Part shown: in pieces, positions 11,121-23,949 of the stretch | Layout: each line of letters opens with the position of its first letter | Numbering within the stretch: the first letter of the stretch is position 1 | NCBI GenBank assembly: GCA_947846985.1 | Contig: CANTUZ010000002.1 | Coordinates: 127,248,889 to 127,312,888 of the forward strand | From: Fratercula arctica | Lineage: Eukaryota; Chordata; Aves; Charadriiformes; Alcidae | Direction of reading: 5' to 3' | DNA: 64,000 nucleotides | Translations under genes and position numbers: made by a program | The notes under the pieces: generated by a model | Database searches by the model: none | The model's input: only the letters and a program-made list of their open reading frames with translations | Told to the model about the DNA's origin: nothing

Positions 11121-14100
11121 TTAAATAAAAGCCTGCCAGCTGGCAAGTGGGAGAGAAGGAAAGTTCTTTTCCTTGTGGGTGGTCTGGATTGTGCACCAGC
11201 AAACCTTCAGTCTTTACCCTAACAAAACTCTCATCAGTCTTTGGGAGCTGTATGTTTTCCCTTAAAATCACCCTTGTGTAACCTAGCTTCAAATTTGTTT
11301 CCGCCTCCAAGTAAGCAAATTTGCAAGGCCAGTTGAAAAGCAGAAAGGAACAAATGTAATGATCAAAGGAGCACGTTGAAGAAATCCTGCAGTCCCTGAT
11401 TCCTCCACCTTTCGGTACGAGTTCTCCTACCCTCCTGTACCCCACCCTGGACTCCTCTCCCCTGACCATCATGATAAGCCACATGTGCAAAACACCCAAT
11501 TAAAAGCAAAATACTATTTGCACATTTAAAGTGATGGTAGAGAAGATACAAGAACACAGCACAATGGACAGCAAAAATGTGGTTCACATAAATGTTTGTT
11601 TTTAGCTTTAATATTTTAAATAAACATTTCCTTCCACTTAGACTCATCCTAATCTGCAATCTCCACCTGGTGTTTTTCAAACCAGATGGAAATGTAAATT
11701 ATTTAAAATCATGAAATTCCATTAGCAGTTGGGCTTAAGTGCTTTAAAAAAAAAAAAAAAAAGAGGAAGGAAGAGAACTTTTCAGGGTGCCAGAAGGCGA
11801 CTGTGCCACCCCTTGTGTATGGCTGCGACCACAGATCAGGGTTGGGGAATGCTCTGCTCCATGTATGCCCTGGCTGAGCACTGAGCGCCGGTGAAGAAGC
11901 ACCAGAGCCAAGTGGTGGCTGAGATTTGCACTGCAACAACGCCTGCAGCTCACTCATTCCCGCAGCAGAAAGAGTGTGAGCCCCAGGCAGCCTGCAAAGC
12001 AGAAATCCATTTCACCCCCACCCCCCCACCCCCCAAAATTGCTCTGAGCAATACTGCCTAGTTTGCTTCTGTTCAATGGGGAGAAAGGATTTTCCCAAAA
12101 CTTTTTCTTTTTCCAAACTGATGCCCGTGATGACATGCATTCCTTCCTGTTTGTAGGCTAAAACCCAGGGAGCAAATGCCACATAAGGAAGATGCCTGCA
12201 TGAAAAAATACAGCAGAAAAGTGAGCGCCATGAGGAAGAAAATACGAACTAACTTCATCTTTCTATATGCAGGGGTTTTGCCATGAAAATTAATAACAGA
12301 CACGACATTTTAAGGCACTGCGCTCTTTTCTCTCTCCTCTCTTTTGAGGCCTTATATGAGAGGTGATAAGCAAGCAGCAAGTGCTGGTGTTGTATCAGGC
12401 TACTCACAGCTCTCAGGTGCAGCACAAGACAGGAGCCTAAAGCCACTAGGGTCAACGGGCTGAGACACACAATGCTCCCATCTCCCTTTCTTCAAGTGGG
12501 CTGCATTCAGCCAACCCCCATCACCCTCTGCTGAGTTCCCTGTTGCCCCACGCAGCAAGAAATCAAGCTGAGACAGCTTCACCGCTGGCTGGAGGACTCT
12601 ATTTGTGCACCTTCAGTATCCTTTTTTGTGAGTTGGCAGCTCTCTGACTGACTACTGTTTGCTTGGATTTACCTAGCACTTGGCCACATCATCATATAAA
12701 AAACTCTCTAAAGCTCAATCTAAAGTACAAGAACTTTAAACACAATATTGGTGTGGATATAATCTATTCACACTCAACAGCCATCTGTAGAGATGTACCA
12801 TTTACAAAATCCACACCAGACATACCTTACTCGTTATTGATCCGCAGTTACTAACAAGCATACTATTCTTACCCATTTATTAACCTCCCAACTTCAGCTA
12901 GATGGTAACCACATCTCCATCTTAAATCACAGTAAAGCAGAGTGGATGGATTTAAGTTTCATGGGCCGAATCCATCGAAGGAGACACAGGCACTGTAACT
13001 CTATCCTATCTCTCCTGTTATGAATCCATAACCCTCTGAGAGATGGCTTCATCCCTCTTGCAAAGCATGAGAAGGGTTTGGTACTTCTGAAGGGATTTCA
13101 CAAGCATCAGCACATTGAATGGATGTTAATGCCTCTCTTACACCCTATATCCATTGGAGCCCTGTGTGCCTAGTGAAAATGCCAGCCTGAGCTGACACAG
13201 GTCCCTCCACTGCTTGGTTTGGACCAGAGATCTGAACCCAGGCCTAGTCTAACAGAAAATGACCACATAAGGAATTTTTTTATATCTTATACCATATGAT
13301 CAGAGGATACAGCAGATAGTTACGGGCATTGGATATATGGGTGGCAAGTGAGCAAGGAGATGGAGTCCCAAGTTTTGTTTTAGGTTCTGTGGTGGAAGAT
13401 GGTGCCAATCTCTATGAGTTTGGCCTTCTGTTTGCACATTTCCTAGTCCACTATGAGTCCTATCTGCTGCAAGTTTGTACATTCTGTGAAACTCAGGGAA
13501 ACTGTTAGCTCAGAGAAACTGCAATTAACACTGATCATATTTACTATGGAAACAGCACCTAAGTCACATTTAAATGGTTAGTTTTGCACTATGCCTAATG
13601 ATCACTTTGGATTTTTTTCTTGCTTTGTTCCTTCACACCAACATTTCTGCAAATCTTTTTGTGCCTTTGGTGCTTGGGCCAACATAATAATAGAAAAACC
13701 TCCCCAGGAAATCTTGTACCTTCCTCTTACAACTGAAATATTGGCACAATGACTAAGGAAAAAACACCTGTGAGTCACAGATGCGACCCTCTACAGGGCA
13801 TTATCTACCTACAATTTCTAGTATTTCATACTATTGGAAAAGCAAACTCTGTCCATAGTGAAAAACCTTATCAAGTGTTTTAGCACTAAAAGCACCCAGA
13901 AGTGTCAATGTAAGCAACAATCCCAATTTCAGTATCTCCAAGTGAATTTCAGTGTTCTGAGCAGCTGCCTTGTGGATGGGAGAAGGCTGGTTGCTTCACA
14001 CAGCTCTGCTCTCCTCCTTTCTCTCATTACATCATTTAAATGCCGGGCATGCTCTTGTCATGGCTTTTTCTCTCTCTGATTCCAAAGAAAGAAATCGGGG

Positions 14101-14194
14101 CTTCTGATCAGGATGGAGAAGCAAAGAGGAAAAAACCACATTCCTATAGCAAAGGGAATCCTGTCAAATCACGCTTTAAAAGAAACAGTATTTT
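11121..14194. other. Non-coding interval
   Basis: No gene is seen. It contains an A17 run (11746-11762) and a C-rich tract (12014-12034). Several open frames on the minus strand between 11.1 and 12.6 kb overlap one another and have no recognisable domains. The rest is unique sequence. Confidence 0.6.
12014..12034. other. C-rich tract (C5-A-C7-A-C6)
   Basis: Three long cytosine runs separated by single adenines give G-runs of 6, 7 and 5 on the minus strand. This could form a G-quadruplex on the minus strand or an i-motif on the plus strand. There is no promoter context around it. Confidence 0.7.
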
Positions 14195-14472
14195 AGGGTA
14201 TGCCTATACTGCAGTTGTTGCAGTTTGGGCAGAGAGAACTGTGTTCACTGTATATGGGTCCTGGGCAACGATAGCTCTTGTGGCACAGAAATCAGTGGGA
14301 CTAAATGCCTGTGTTTGCTGAGTCCTTCAGAAATGCTTTACAGCCTGCACAGAGCTCTCTCTTTTATGCCACCAGAAGCATCCAGGCAAACTAGTTTAAA
14401 TCTAGCTAGGATGGATCTGCATGTACTGCAGTCAGCTCAGCTGCAGAGCAACTGCAGTGTAGTGTCCCCTCC
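14195..14472. mobile_element. Ancient non-autonomous DNA transposon-like remnant
   Basis: The left end AGGGTATGCCTATACTGCAG (14195-14214) and right end CAACTGCAGTGTAGTG (from 14449) are inverted relative to each other, sharing ACTGCAGTTG exactly and adjacent similar bases. The interior has CTAGTTTAAATCTAGCTAGG. Both ends and this interior match the style of an old repeat known from turtles, crocodilians and birds whose termini read roughly GGGTATGTCTACACTGCAG. Target-site duplications are not evident. About 278 bp, no coding capacity. The superfamily is uncertain (hAT-like is a guess). Confidence 0.6.
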
Positions 14473-15037
14473 CATGCAAAACAACTGTTGTTAGTTTTTC
14501 GTAAGCTCGCATATCCCACAGGTAGTCCAAAATTATCCCGCCTCATGGAAAGAAGTCAACAGTCATGGGCACTGCAGTGAATGGCATTCAGCATGATACA
14601 GGTCCCCATTGGGAGCAAGTCTTCCTCTCAATATCACCTGAGATTTTCCCTCTTCCCTTAACAAAACCCAGAGAAGCCATCCAAAAAAAAATCTGAAACT
14701 GACATAGCTTTATATGCAGATAAATGTTCTTTTGTGCTTTCTGTGCAGAACAGCTTGCAGCTTCCAGGGGTACATCCCTTGGGGGTAGGAGCCTCCAGAA
14801 GTGCAGCCACTTTTGGCCACAGCCCACAGGGACAAACTCTGCTGTGATTCCTTAGAACATCAACCTGCACGACCAGTACTGAGAGAGACTCTCCCAAGGG
14901 TAAAAGGAAAAAGGAGGTCCCACTGGGGTCGTACCTTCTGTCTGTGCCATCTTGGACTCAGAGTTGCAGAAAAGGAAAGCTTCTCTATGCTGCTTTAGGG
15001 AGATCAGAACAAGGCAGGGATTCCCCTCCACCCAGCG
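14473..15037. other. Interval with nothing recognisable
   Basis: Unique non-coding sequence between the DNA-transposon-like remnant and the antisense CR1. Overlapping short frames on both strands carry no known domain. Confidence 0.5.
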
Positions 15038-15510
15038 TGAATCAGAGGGCAGTTCGGGTTGGACAGGTCATCCTTCTTAAAGCAGGCTCAGCTATGAGAT
15101 CAGCTGATGTTACTCAAAGATTTATCCTGACAGATCTTGTAAATATCCAAGTGAGGAGGTAGCACACCCTCCCTGTGCACCCTCTTCCACTGCTTCACTG
15201 TTCTCATGGTGAAACAGTTTTTCCTTGTTTCCTCTTGGACACAGCTTTCCTTGTTTCAGTTTCTGTTCATTGCCTCTGTCCTTCCCCTACACACTGCTGT
15301 AAAAGCCTGGCTCCATCTTCTTGATAACCTCTGCATTGGTTCTGGCACGCTTAAGCCCAGTTCCCTCAGCCTTTCTTCACAGGACAAGTGCTCCAGCCCC
15401 TTATCATCTCAATGGCCCTCTGCTGAATGTGCTCCAGTTTATTGATGTCTTACTTGTACTGGGGACTCCAAAACTGGATGCATCAATGGAGCCACAAGGA
15501 AGGCCAGAAG
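15038..15510 (-). mobile_element. CR1 LINE, diverged antisense 3' fragment
   Basis: Read on the minus strand this is CR1. The left edge is the 3' end: GAATCAGAGGGCAG, then a GGTTGGACAGGTCATC block corresponding to the usual 'ggttggaaaagacc..atc' tail. It continues through AAAGCAGGCTCAGCTATGAG, TTCCACTGCTTCACTGTTCT, CTCAGCCTTTCTTCACAGGA and CTCTGCTGAATGTGCTCCAG, all antisense landmarks of CR1 ORF2 and its 3' UTR. It is older and more diverged than the copies at 10.6 and 60 kb, with the frame destroyed. The right boundary is approximate. Confidence 0.85.
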
Positions 15511-16264
15511 GAGCCAAAGCAGGGACATACTCTGAGAACTTTCTAGAGTTTTGACTAGGCATTTCCTCACCCTGTTTTGCAGGTTTTAATATGAAATAAT
15601 AAGCGAAAGCGATTGCACCCTCAGAAGAAGTTATCTCGTTCTGGCTATCCCAGGGACCAATGACATGTACACACCTAACACATCACAAATGCAAAACGAA
15701 CCACAATTCCCCACTCTGTTCTAGTTGTGGGCCAGTTAGGAACCTGCACACAGCGGGTCCCACCAGTTAGCTGATGCGCAAAGCCCATTAACCTCCAAGC
15801 TGCTCAGTTTTGTTTATGTGACCAGTGAATGCAAATTAATTTCAATTTTGTCTCCTGTCTTCTTTTACCCTTTTCCGCATTGTTTTTCAGTTCTGTGTTC
15901 TTTTCAGTTGGACAAAGCTTTTCTTCACCCTTCCTCTCCTGTCTTCCATCCTGAAACTCTGGAGTTTCTGTGGTAATTCCTGTGGTAATTGCCAGCATCC
16001 CCTTACCCCAACATGCAGTTTGAATCTAATCCATTTCAGTGATAGTCTCAGTGGATCTGGGACCACCAGCCAGTTTAATTTTGTCCAATAGCTAGAAACT
16101 GGGGGCTCTATTCTTGATTCACTGACAGCCATCACCATAGGAAACACAATTATTCATAATAATAAGAGATGTCACAAACTAAGTGTATGTATTCCTAATA
16201 TAGGTTATAGGATAAGGTTCCTATAAGACAGGTTCAGTACAAGGACACTAAGGTTGAACTCATA
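15511..16264. other. Interval with nothing recognisable
   Basis: Unique sequence. A 12-bp unit (CTGTGGTAATT plus one base) is repeated twice at 15968-15990. No gene or known repeat is seen. Confidence 0.5.
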
Positions 16265-16459
16265 TTGAGATTAAGGCACCTGAATTTACATGTTTACATG
16301 TGCACCACTCCCATTGCAAAAAATGGAGTTGTAGGTAAGATCGTGAGCTCCTCACATGCAGCTGGTCTGCTCAATGCCCCGCAGGCTCCGCTGACAGCAA
16401 TGGCATCCCAGACACAAAGCTTATATGTAGACACCTACATTTATGTGTTTTAATCTCAA
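16265..16459. repeat. Palindromic repeat with 37-bp imperfect inverted ends
   Basis: The arms 16265-16301 (starting TTGAGATTAAGGCACC) and 16423-16459 (ending TTTTAATCTCAA) are reverse complements at roughly three quarters of positions, including an exact 10-bp outer match. The interior contains a second small hairpin-like part, CTCCCATT...AATGGAG. The wording resembles old palindromic amniote repeats built from 'ttaggcacctaaat' and 'actcccattg..caatgggagt' blocks. It is probably a relic of a small inverted-repeat transposable element. Confidence 0.5.
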
Positions 16460-19400
16460 ATTGAATCCTACCTGAAGGATTCAAAAATGGCTTTATACAA
16501 CTGACAAACTTTATTTCCTACTACAGGCAGAGGAAAGACGGACCAATGTTAAGTAATTACGCTAAGGTTTGTGCCAGCTCAACCTTGTGCCAGCTTGTGT
16601 GTTGCTCTGAATACCAAACCTTCCTGCCTTAAGGTGTTAAATGCAACCGCTCAACTCCATTTAAAAACACTTCTCACAGCTCCCACACACTTTGCACAAG
16701 TGAGGCACAGCGATGCAAGACCCTCCAGACCCCCCCAGCAGGCCAGGTTCCCCATTCCCAAACACACCAGTGAACACAGACCCCACCTGGAGAAGTGAGC
16801 ATGGGATCTCTTCCATGCACAGGTGCCAAGGAGAAGTTGGCCAACAAATGGAGGGAGAAGAGAGCTCCCAGGTGAAGGGGTCTGGCTGATGCGGTTGGCT
16901 AGGGCACTATACCAAGGGTGAAGGGATGGATCCCCTCCAGTAGTCACTGTGTCATCTTTTTTTTTGTTTTCTTCTTTGTTTGGATCCAGGACAATTCAGG
17001 TCCAGATGAGACCAGGTTCAGAGCCAGTGGTCTGCAGCAGTTTCCAGTTAAACAGAAACTGTTCAAAGTTAATAAATAAGTCTCTGCAAATGGGAAGAGA
17101 GAGATTCATGCATTAAAGCTGCATTAAGAGAGGAGAGAGAAAACAAATAATTCTCTCTGTCTGCCACAATCTTCACTTTAACTAACTGAAGTCTATTTGA
17201 AAAGAAATGCTGTGGGTCCCCAGTGCAGAGGTGGAAGGGGCGGGAAGGTTACGTGGGGAGAAGAAGAAATCACTTTATTTCTACCACGATGCAGTAAGAT
17301 ATAAATACAATCAAAAGGGGTTAATCTAATCCTTTTGTGAAGCACTGAGTCAGAGAACAAGACAAAAACAAATCTGTGATCTGGAACTTCCTGAGCACCC
17401 ACTCAGGGTGGATTAATGAGGAGTACACGGCTGTGAAATTACGTGCCCTCTGAGTCAGGAAAATGGTCCTAGTGGTGCATGACCTTGAAATGAGGGGAAG
17501 CAAACTTCACCTGATCCACAATTATAAAGACCTAAAAGGAGGGGGACTGAGGAGGAGGGAAAACACATTAAGAGCCGGGAAAATGTTTCTGAATATGAAA
17601 GTAACAAAATACTAAACAAACTCAAGGCTTGAAAGACGAATTAAATGTAGCATAAAAAAATCCAGAGGCTTTAAAGGATACTGGCATTAGTGTGTGAGCA
17701 TTATAAGGAAAGCTTGTCCTCTTTATTTACATGAAGTGGATATTTTGTTGCTGTTGTTACGGACTTAGCGGTGTTTGTCTGCCTTCAATTTTCTCTTTGC
17801 AATGAAAAATTGTTGTGAGATGATTTCTAGTCTTAGCTGCTTTACATGACAGTATTATCAAGGATTCATCAAGAGGCCATCTGTCGAATTTATGAAAAAA
17901 AATGCAAAAACAAAACAGATGAAAAGGAAAGAGCAAGACAGAGACTGGTCCAGGGGACGATAGATGTGGCAGCATGTGCCTCAGTGTGAAAATTACAACA
18001 TTTAAATACTGTAGAATAAATTACTGTGCCGAAAAATTAGTGATGCTCTCCCACTTTAGATTCTCCCCTTATGATGAGAACATAATGAAATAGATCACAG
18101 ACCAAATCATTTTTTCCTGTGGCTATTATTATATTCTAATGAAAAATTAAAATGGGGTAAAGACATAAAACCTGTTAGGGAATCAAATAAGCTAAGCTAC
18201 CGAGTCATTTCTTAGGTACCCCCAAAATGTACAGCTCATGTGGAAATAATAAATTCATATCTTTTTATGTATGTAATCGACCAGTCTCCCCCTGTTTTTC
18301 ATATCTTCCTGCATCTTTATAGCTGGTACAGGTATACTCACATACATGCCTGTGACATAGGAAAGATAATGGAAGGGCAAAAAACATGACCTGTCCTCAT
18401 TACAAACTGGTTGAATTGTGTACCTAAGCAGAGTCAAATATAAATATCTATTCCCAACCAATATATATATTATATTTAAAATTCACTGAGTATCTACTGT
18501 TTTCTAATTAGGTTGACACCCATGTTTACATACTGCGTATGAAAAATAAATTTGAATCAAACGTGTTTATTGAAATCAAGCAGCCTGGATTTAATTGGAA
18601 TCTAAGAGATAAAATCCAGTTTGTACTGTATTTTAAAAGAGAAATGCTGCAAAGTCCAGGCCTTTCCTCTCCCTTCATCTGGCCTTCGTTAGGAACTTCT
18701 GTGCAAATTTGTGGTAAGCTAACAGAGCAAATATGGCATTGATTGTTGTACAAATTTGAAGATTTTCAACAGCCTTTTCTCAAAAGCAATTTGCCCTTCT
18801 CTTTTACTGATTAAGTTACGGAAAGCCACCAGGGTATCCCTATGACAGTGCAAAAAAATCAGAGTATGACATGCCATATATTTTTAAACACAACTATAAT
18901 ACATAATGAAAAATTTGAGTTCTTTGTGTCCTGATTCTTAAGAAGGAGAAAAACTAAGAGAAAGAAAGGCTGATATTGCTTTTATATCACAATTAGAAAG
19001 ACATTCACAATAGTTAACTCTGACTATCTCCACCAAAACCTCCCACAAATGTAAATAACCTACCAGTGCTGACCTACCCAATGATGACTTTGTACATCTG
19101 AGAGAAAGAGCGGGTGAAACTGCCCTTGAGCTTCATTAATGACCTTGTGAAGCTATTCTGGTTTATATGGCAGATAACCAAACTCTGTCCTAATTTCCAC
19201 CAATTCCAAATTTTAAACTAACAAGTAAAAAAAGGCAACATCTGCCAGTCCATCAAACAGTCCTCAAGCACACGGTCCTTCAGTTTAGTTGATGAGCATA
19301 CTTGGTGCGTGGACAAAGCAACACCGCAAGCTCTTCAGCTGACTTGAAAAAAACCTCAAAATAACCATTAATTTTAACTTAATTGAATTGGGATGACCAT

Positions 19401-20459
19401 CTTGATGCATCAGTAATTAAATGACAGCAAACATCATAAAAGCAAACTGTGCATATATCTTAATGGCACAGAGCAAAGCAAAACTACTTACAAGGTCTAA
19501 ACTCTATGTCCTTCCAAAACTACAAAAGAGTTTATGGCTAAAGACCATTATATCAATCACTGTAGTGTAAGGAGACTGCATTGGGGAGATTCTATAGATT
19601 CAGTCTTGAAAATAGATGCTTATTTATTTAACTTTACTCATGAGAGTAAGCCCACAAATTTCTGTTGTACTTGACCCAACTGTAAGGGCAAGCATATACA
19701 AATCCCTCTGAAAGATGGACCATAAAATTTACATTCTGGAAACTTTTTTTAATACAATTATGCAAATATTACTATAACGATATTATGCTGTAAGGATCAA
19801 TTCTTTAATTATATAAGCATCAATATTCACTTGACAACTGTGATACAATTACAAGCAAAAGAAGAGGTAGTTGTGTTTGGGGGGGACTAATTAAGTAGAA
19901 GTCTTCGGTGAAGTATTTTCTTTTGCATCTGCTGTAATATCTGAACACTAAATGAAGCCAGGAGAATGATTTTGAGACAAAAATGTACAAGTATGTTGTA
20001 CAAGACTGCAGGATTGGGCTTCTGACTTAAAATAAGATCTGGTATGTGAATAGCAGACCTGGTGTGACAATTCCCTTTCCGTGGAAGGAGACATCGTGTC
20101 AATGCAGTGAATCCATAACTTCCCAGTGATCGGTAATTTTGCTTGTGAAAGTTAACAGAAAATAAACCCACAGTGATCAAGTATACAATATTAATGCCTA
20201 TGATATGAACGTGGATTTAGATAACAATTGTACCATAGTAACTGGGAAACAAAAAAACTTGTTGACAGTGATTTCTGATCCTCATTTCACTGCATCTCTA
20301 GGAACAGTTCAGAAGCAAAACATGGCATCAACAAATGATGGTTAAAACTATCGCTTTGTGATTAGCTTGTAAGAATCCAGCTGCCTTGTTTAGAGAGAGC
20401 TGGCCCTTTCTTCTTCTCTGCATTTTCCCAAATGCTGGCGAAAAATTAAAAGTCTCTGC
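16460..20459. other. Non-coding interval
   Basis: Four kilobases of unique, mostly AT-leaning sequence. I find no coding frame with a recognisable product, no RNA gene and no clear interspersed repeat. Around 16570-16950 and 17200-17260 the GC content rises modestly. Confidence 0.6.
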
Positions 20460-20600
20460 CTGAATCTATGCAAGGAGCAGTTCACACTGAAATAGGGCAA
20501 GACTCCTTTGAGCTTCACGGGAGTGGGATTTTTCACACAGGTGCAGAGCTCTGCACCAAACAGATGTCCAGCCTGATTCCCGCTATCAATGGGCCATTTA
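20460..20600. repeat. Faint ancient amniote repeat-like stretch
   Basis: Text such as CTTTGAGCTTCACGGGAGTG followed by CAGAGCTCTGCACC and CAGCCTGATTCCCGC recalls widespread old amniote repeats with 'ttgacttcaatgggagt' and 'cctgatcc' blocks. It is weak, and I cannot name the family. Confidence 0.25.
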
Positions 20601-20639
20601 AGTGCTTTACCTATGCCAAACCTTTATCGCCATACTGTT

Positions 20640-22110
20640 TAACAAAAAGCAGCAGTCGCAAACAATAATAATCAACAACAACAATTATTGTCATACAAGC
20701 ATTGGAGGTCCGGTTTCATCAGGAGCAGTGAATTCTTTGTAACCCCAATTAATTTACTGGGTTCAGAGGCAGTTGTTTCGCTGGCAGCAGATTTACTGTG
20801 GGGGCTGGCTCTGTTTGAGCCTCTGGCCCCGTCTTGGACAAATCAAGAGCCCTTGTGCCACTCTTCACCTGTCCCGAATTGCTGGGGCCCCGAGAGGAGA
20901 ATTACGCCAGGGCAGGGTTGTGTGGGAGAACAGGAAAACACATTCCATTAAATTAGTTACTCAAGTGTGTAACACCGCCGCGCACGGGAGTCAATTACCC
21001 TGATAGCCTGGCTCTGCCCCACTCCCTATAACCATATGACTGAAGATCCATTGTATAATAATAGCCTGCAATAAGGTGTCAAGAAAGGACATTAGGGGTC
21101 TCTGAAGCAATGAGCATTAACTGGGAGCAATATTTTCCTAGGTCCGTTTTATTGGGATAGTCCTTAAACTATTCAAATACGTGAACTCCCATATGAAACG
21201 GATATCTCTCCATCTGCACGGGCCTGGGTACTGACGAACAGGCTGGAAATATACAGGAAGCCACATTATTTTAAATAACGGTTCCATAAAATAAATAGTA
21301 AGCACACAGCTCAGCATTTCAAGAGCCATAAAATAAATCGTCATCAAAAAAGCTTATTTTATGAACCCATAAATCTCCTGAAAATAAACGTTTTCTTCAT
21401 CTTCCTGTGTTTTAATAAAAAATTCCTTTTTTTACTCACTCAATTACAATATCACTATCAGTTCAAATTACAGGTCAAAGATACGGGGCTTAATGTATGT
21501 ACAGCCAGTTCTCTTCTCCTAATAACCTGTCATTCCCAGGATTTGAATGTCAGAACAGAGCCTGCCGCGGTAATGCTACCCGGCAGCACAGTGATGAAAA
21601 CTTTGGACAAATCATGAAGAACATTCCAGATCCAAATCATCAGAAGGTTACTGGGGAGAGCCTTTCATCCCGCTCTGACCCCTTGATCTGACAAGTGACA
21701 CCTACAAAATGAACAGCTCTCCAGTTTAAATTGTTTAACTGTAGGCTGATCAGTTTTATTATCTTGCTAATCCGGATATCAGCCGTTTCATCAGAATGGA
21801 AGATATGCATATCATGAATTATTTTGACACCAAGACCTTTTAATTTTTGCCAGCAATATTTCACTACACCAATCAGGGCCTGCAGTCAGTGATGCTGCTC
21901 GCCTCCTGGGATGTCAGAGGACAGTGCACTCCTGACAGCACCAAATCATCTGGGAGCTGTAACGAGCTATTGCTGCAATTATTATTATCTCCTGTAGTCA
22001 TGCATTTCATTACAGTGCAGGCAGACAGAGGTTTCAGTTTCGGGCCAGTCTTATTTAGGAATCTCTGCCATTTTATGGGCTGTAGGGCTCTGTAGTGTAA
22101 TTTCTTTTCT
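20640..22110. promoter_or_regulatory. Candidate conserved non-coding (enhancer-like) block
   Basis: About 1.5 kb with no recognised repeat and few homopolymers, but dense in developmental-factor-like words: a SOX-type inverted pair AACAATTATTGT (20680-20691), AATTAATTTACTG, an exact 13-mer CCATAAAATAAAT at 21284-21296 and again at 21326-21338 (HOX/MEF2-like), and ATATGCATAT near 21804 (POU-like). GC is higher around 20800-21000. The sequence shows the motif clustering only; conservation and enhancer activity are inferred from texture and cannot be measured here. Confidence 0.3.
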
Positions 22111-23949
22111 CCTCAGTAGACAAGGATAGGTGAATTTCTAATAAAAACAAAACACTAGCTAGGTACTGTAGAAAGAGGGAGCACAATACAGTACATTAAC
22201 CAGCAGTGAAACAGCTTAAACGGCCCACTTGTAGTTTATGAAAGCAGTGGTTAATCAGCAATATGGTTGGCTGCAGAGAGAAATAAAGAACAGTTTATCT
22301 TTAAATACATATATATTATCCTTTTTCCAAACTACCCGCTGCTAAACTTTTTTTGTAGGTTAACACTAAATCCCAAAGGGACAGGTCTATGGTTTTTAGT
22401 GAATTTTTTCTGCCACTTCATGCAAATAAACTACACTAGTTAAGAAAAGATGAAGAAAAATGCTTGGGTTTTTTTTTTTGTTTAAGCAGCTTAGGGGCCA
22501 TTATTACAAAGCATGGGTATGCAAGCAAGCATGTTGGAGAGAAAGGGGAGAGGAGCACTCTCAACTGAAAATTGATTAAAATTATAAACATTCAAAGACG
22601 GACATTCACAGGTAGAAAATGCCACAAGCCCTTCCCAGAGAAAGCACCAACACTCACCATGTTACCTCTTTCCTACATCCAAGGTTAAATGGTGGCCCAA
22701 AACAGGTTGCCCTGCCAGCCATGTGTTGAATGCCCTTTGGAGTGTATTGCCAGCTTTCACAAGCATTATGAAAGAAAAGATTATAACAAAATGCACATCG
22801 TTAAAGATGTACAGTGATGCAAAGGAAATGGTTTGCAAAATACCCAACATTCCCCACCGCATCCCCCCTGTTCTCTGTCTTTCCTTGACATTCACTTTTA
22901 CTAAGGCCGGTGTCTGTGTGCTTACACAGACATCATACCACATTTTCAGCCTTAGCCTTCCTTTGCTACACTCAATTGATTTCAAGGCCTTTTCCACTCT
23001 CTTTCTCTTCAGGATTTCCTTTCTCCCTTGGTTACCTTTCTCCCTTTCAAACCTGCTCCCCTTTTTCTCAACATTTAAGCTACAAATAACTTAATTCCAT
23101 AATAGAAAAAAGAAGCACCAGCAAAAACAGGGGTAGAATTCAGCAGTTTCAATTCTCCCATGTTTTTAGTAATGCTATGTGATACAATGAGTAAAAAGCA
23201 AATAAGAAAGTTTCTACTTAAGTGTGACGGGAAAAGCCGAGCATCTGACTATCTGTGTACACATAACAAAACACAGGAAAGTCAATCATACATCCAGACT
23301 CTAAAATTAAGGTACTGTTGATATAACAACAAATTGCTGTTATATATATGTGTGTATATGAAAAAGCATTTGAGGAGACTAATATAAACATAAACAATGA
23401 AAGAACCACTTCACACCACCTTTCCCCATGAAAACTACACGATGTGTTCTTCTGTGCTGAGGTATTTAATCATGCACTTTCTGTAGTCAGTAATCCCCTC
23501 CACATGTATAGCTTTTTGACAGCAAGACAGACAAAGTTCTGAATATTAAACTTAAAGTAACATATTCTGCTTCATCACTTGTGTAAAGACAGCTGATATT
23601 GCCTGAGAGTTTGGCACCAGAGGCCAAGCACCATATTTTCAACCACCCACACACAAACCCTTTCAATAAAATCACTAGCAACTTGACTGTGAAATTTCCA
23701 GACATTGATGGCTAGCAAAGACTAATAGCAATGCTCCTGTGATGGACTCCCGTCATGAAAAAGCAGTTCTTCAGCTTTTTGATCCCATCTGTGTGATGCG
23801 AAGAGAGCAGGGAAGACTTTGCCTCAGCAAAGATAGAATAGAGTGTCCAAAAAGGAGCAGAGCAGCACACCAGGGTCTGTAGTGTTGTGTTTATTTACAG
23901 ATGCCATTCAGTTTTACATAACTCCCCTGTTAGTTAAGGGTTGCTGATC
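22111..23949. other. Non-coding interval
   Basis: Unique sequence with short T and TA/TG runs (around 22469 and 23340). Open frames at 22662-22997 (minus) and 22723-23094 (plus) overlap each other and have no recognisable product. Confidence 0.6.
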
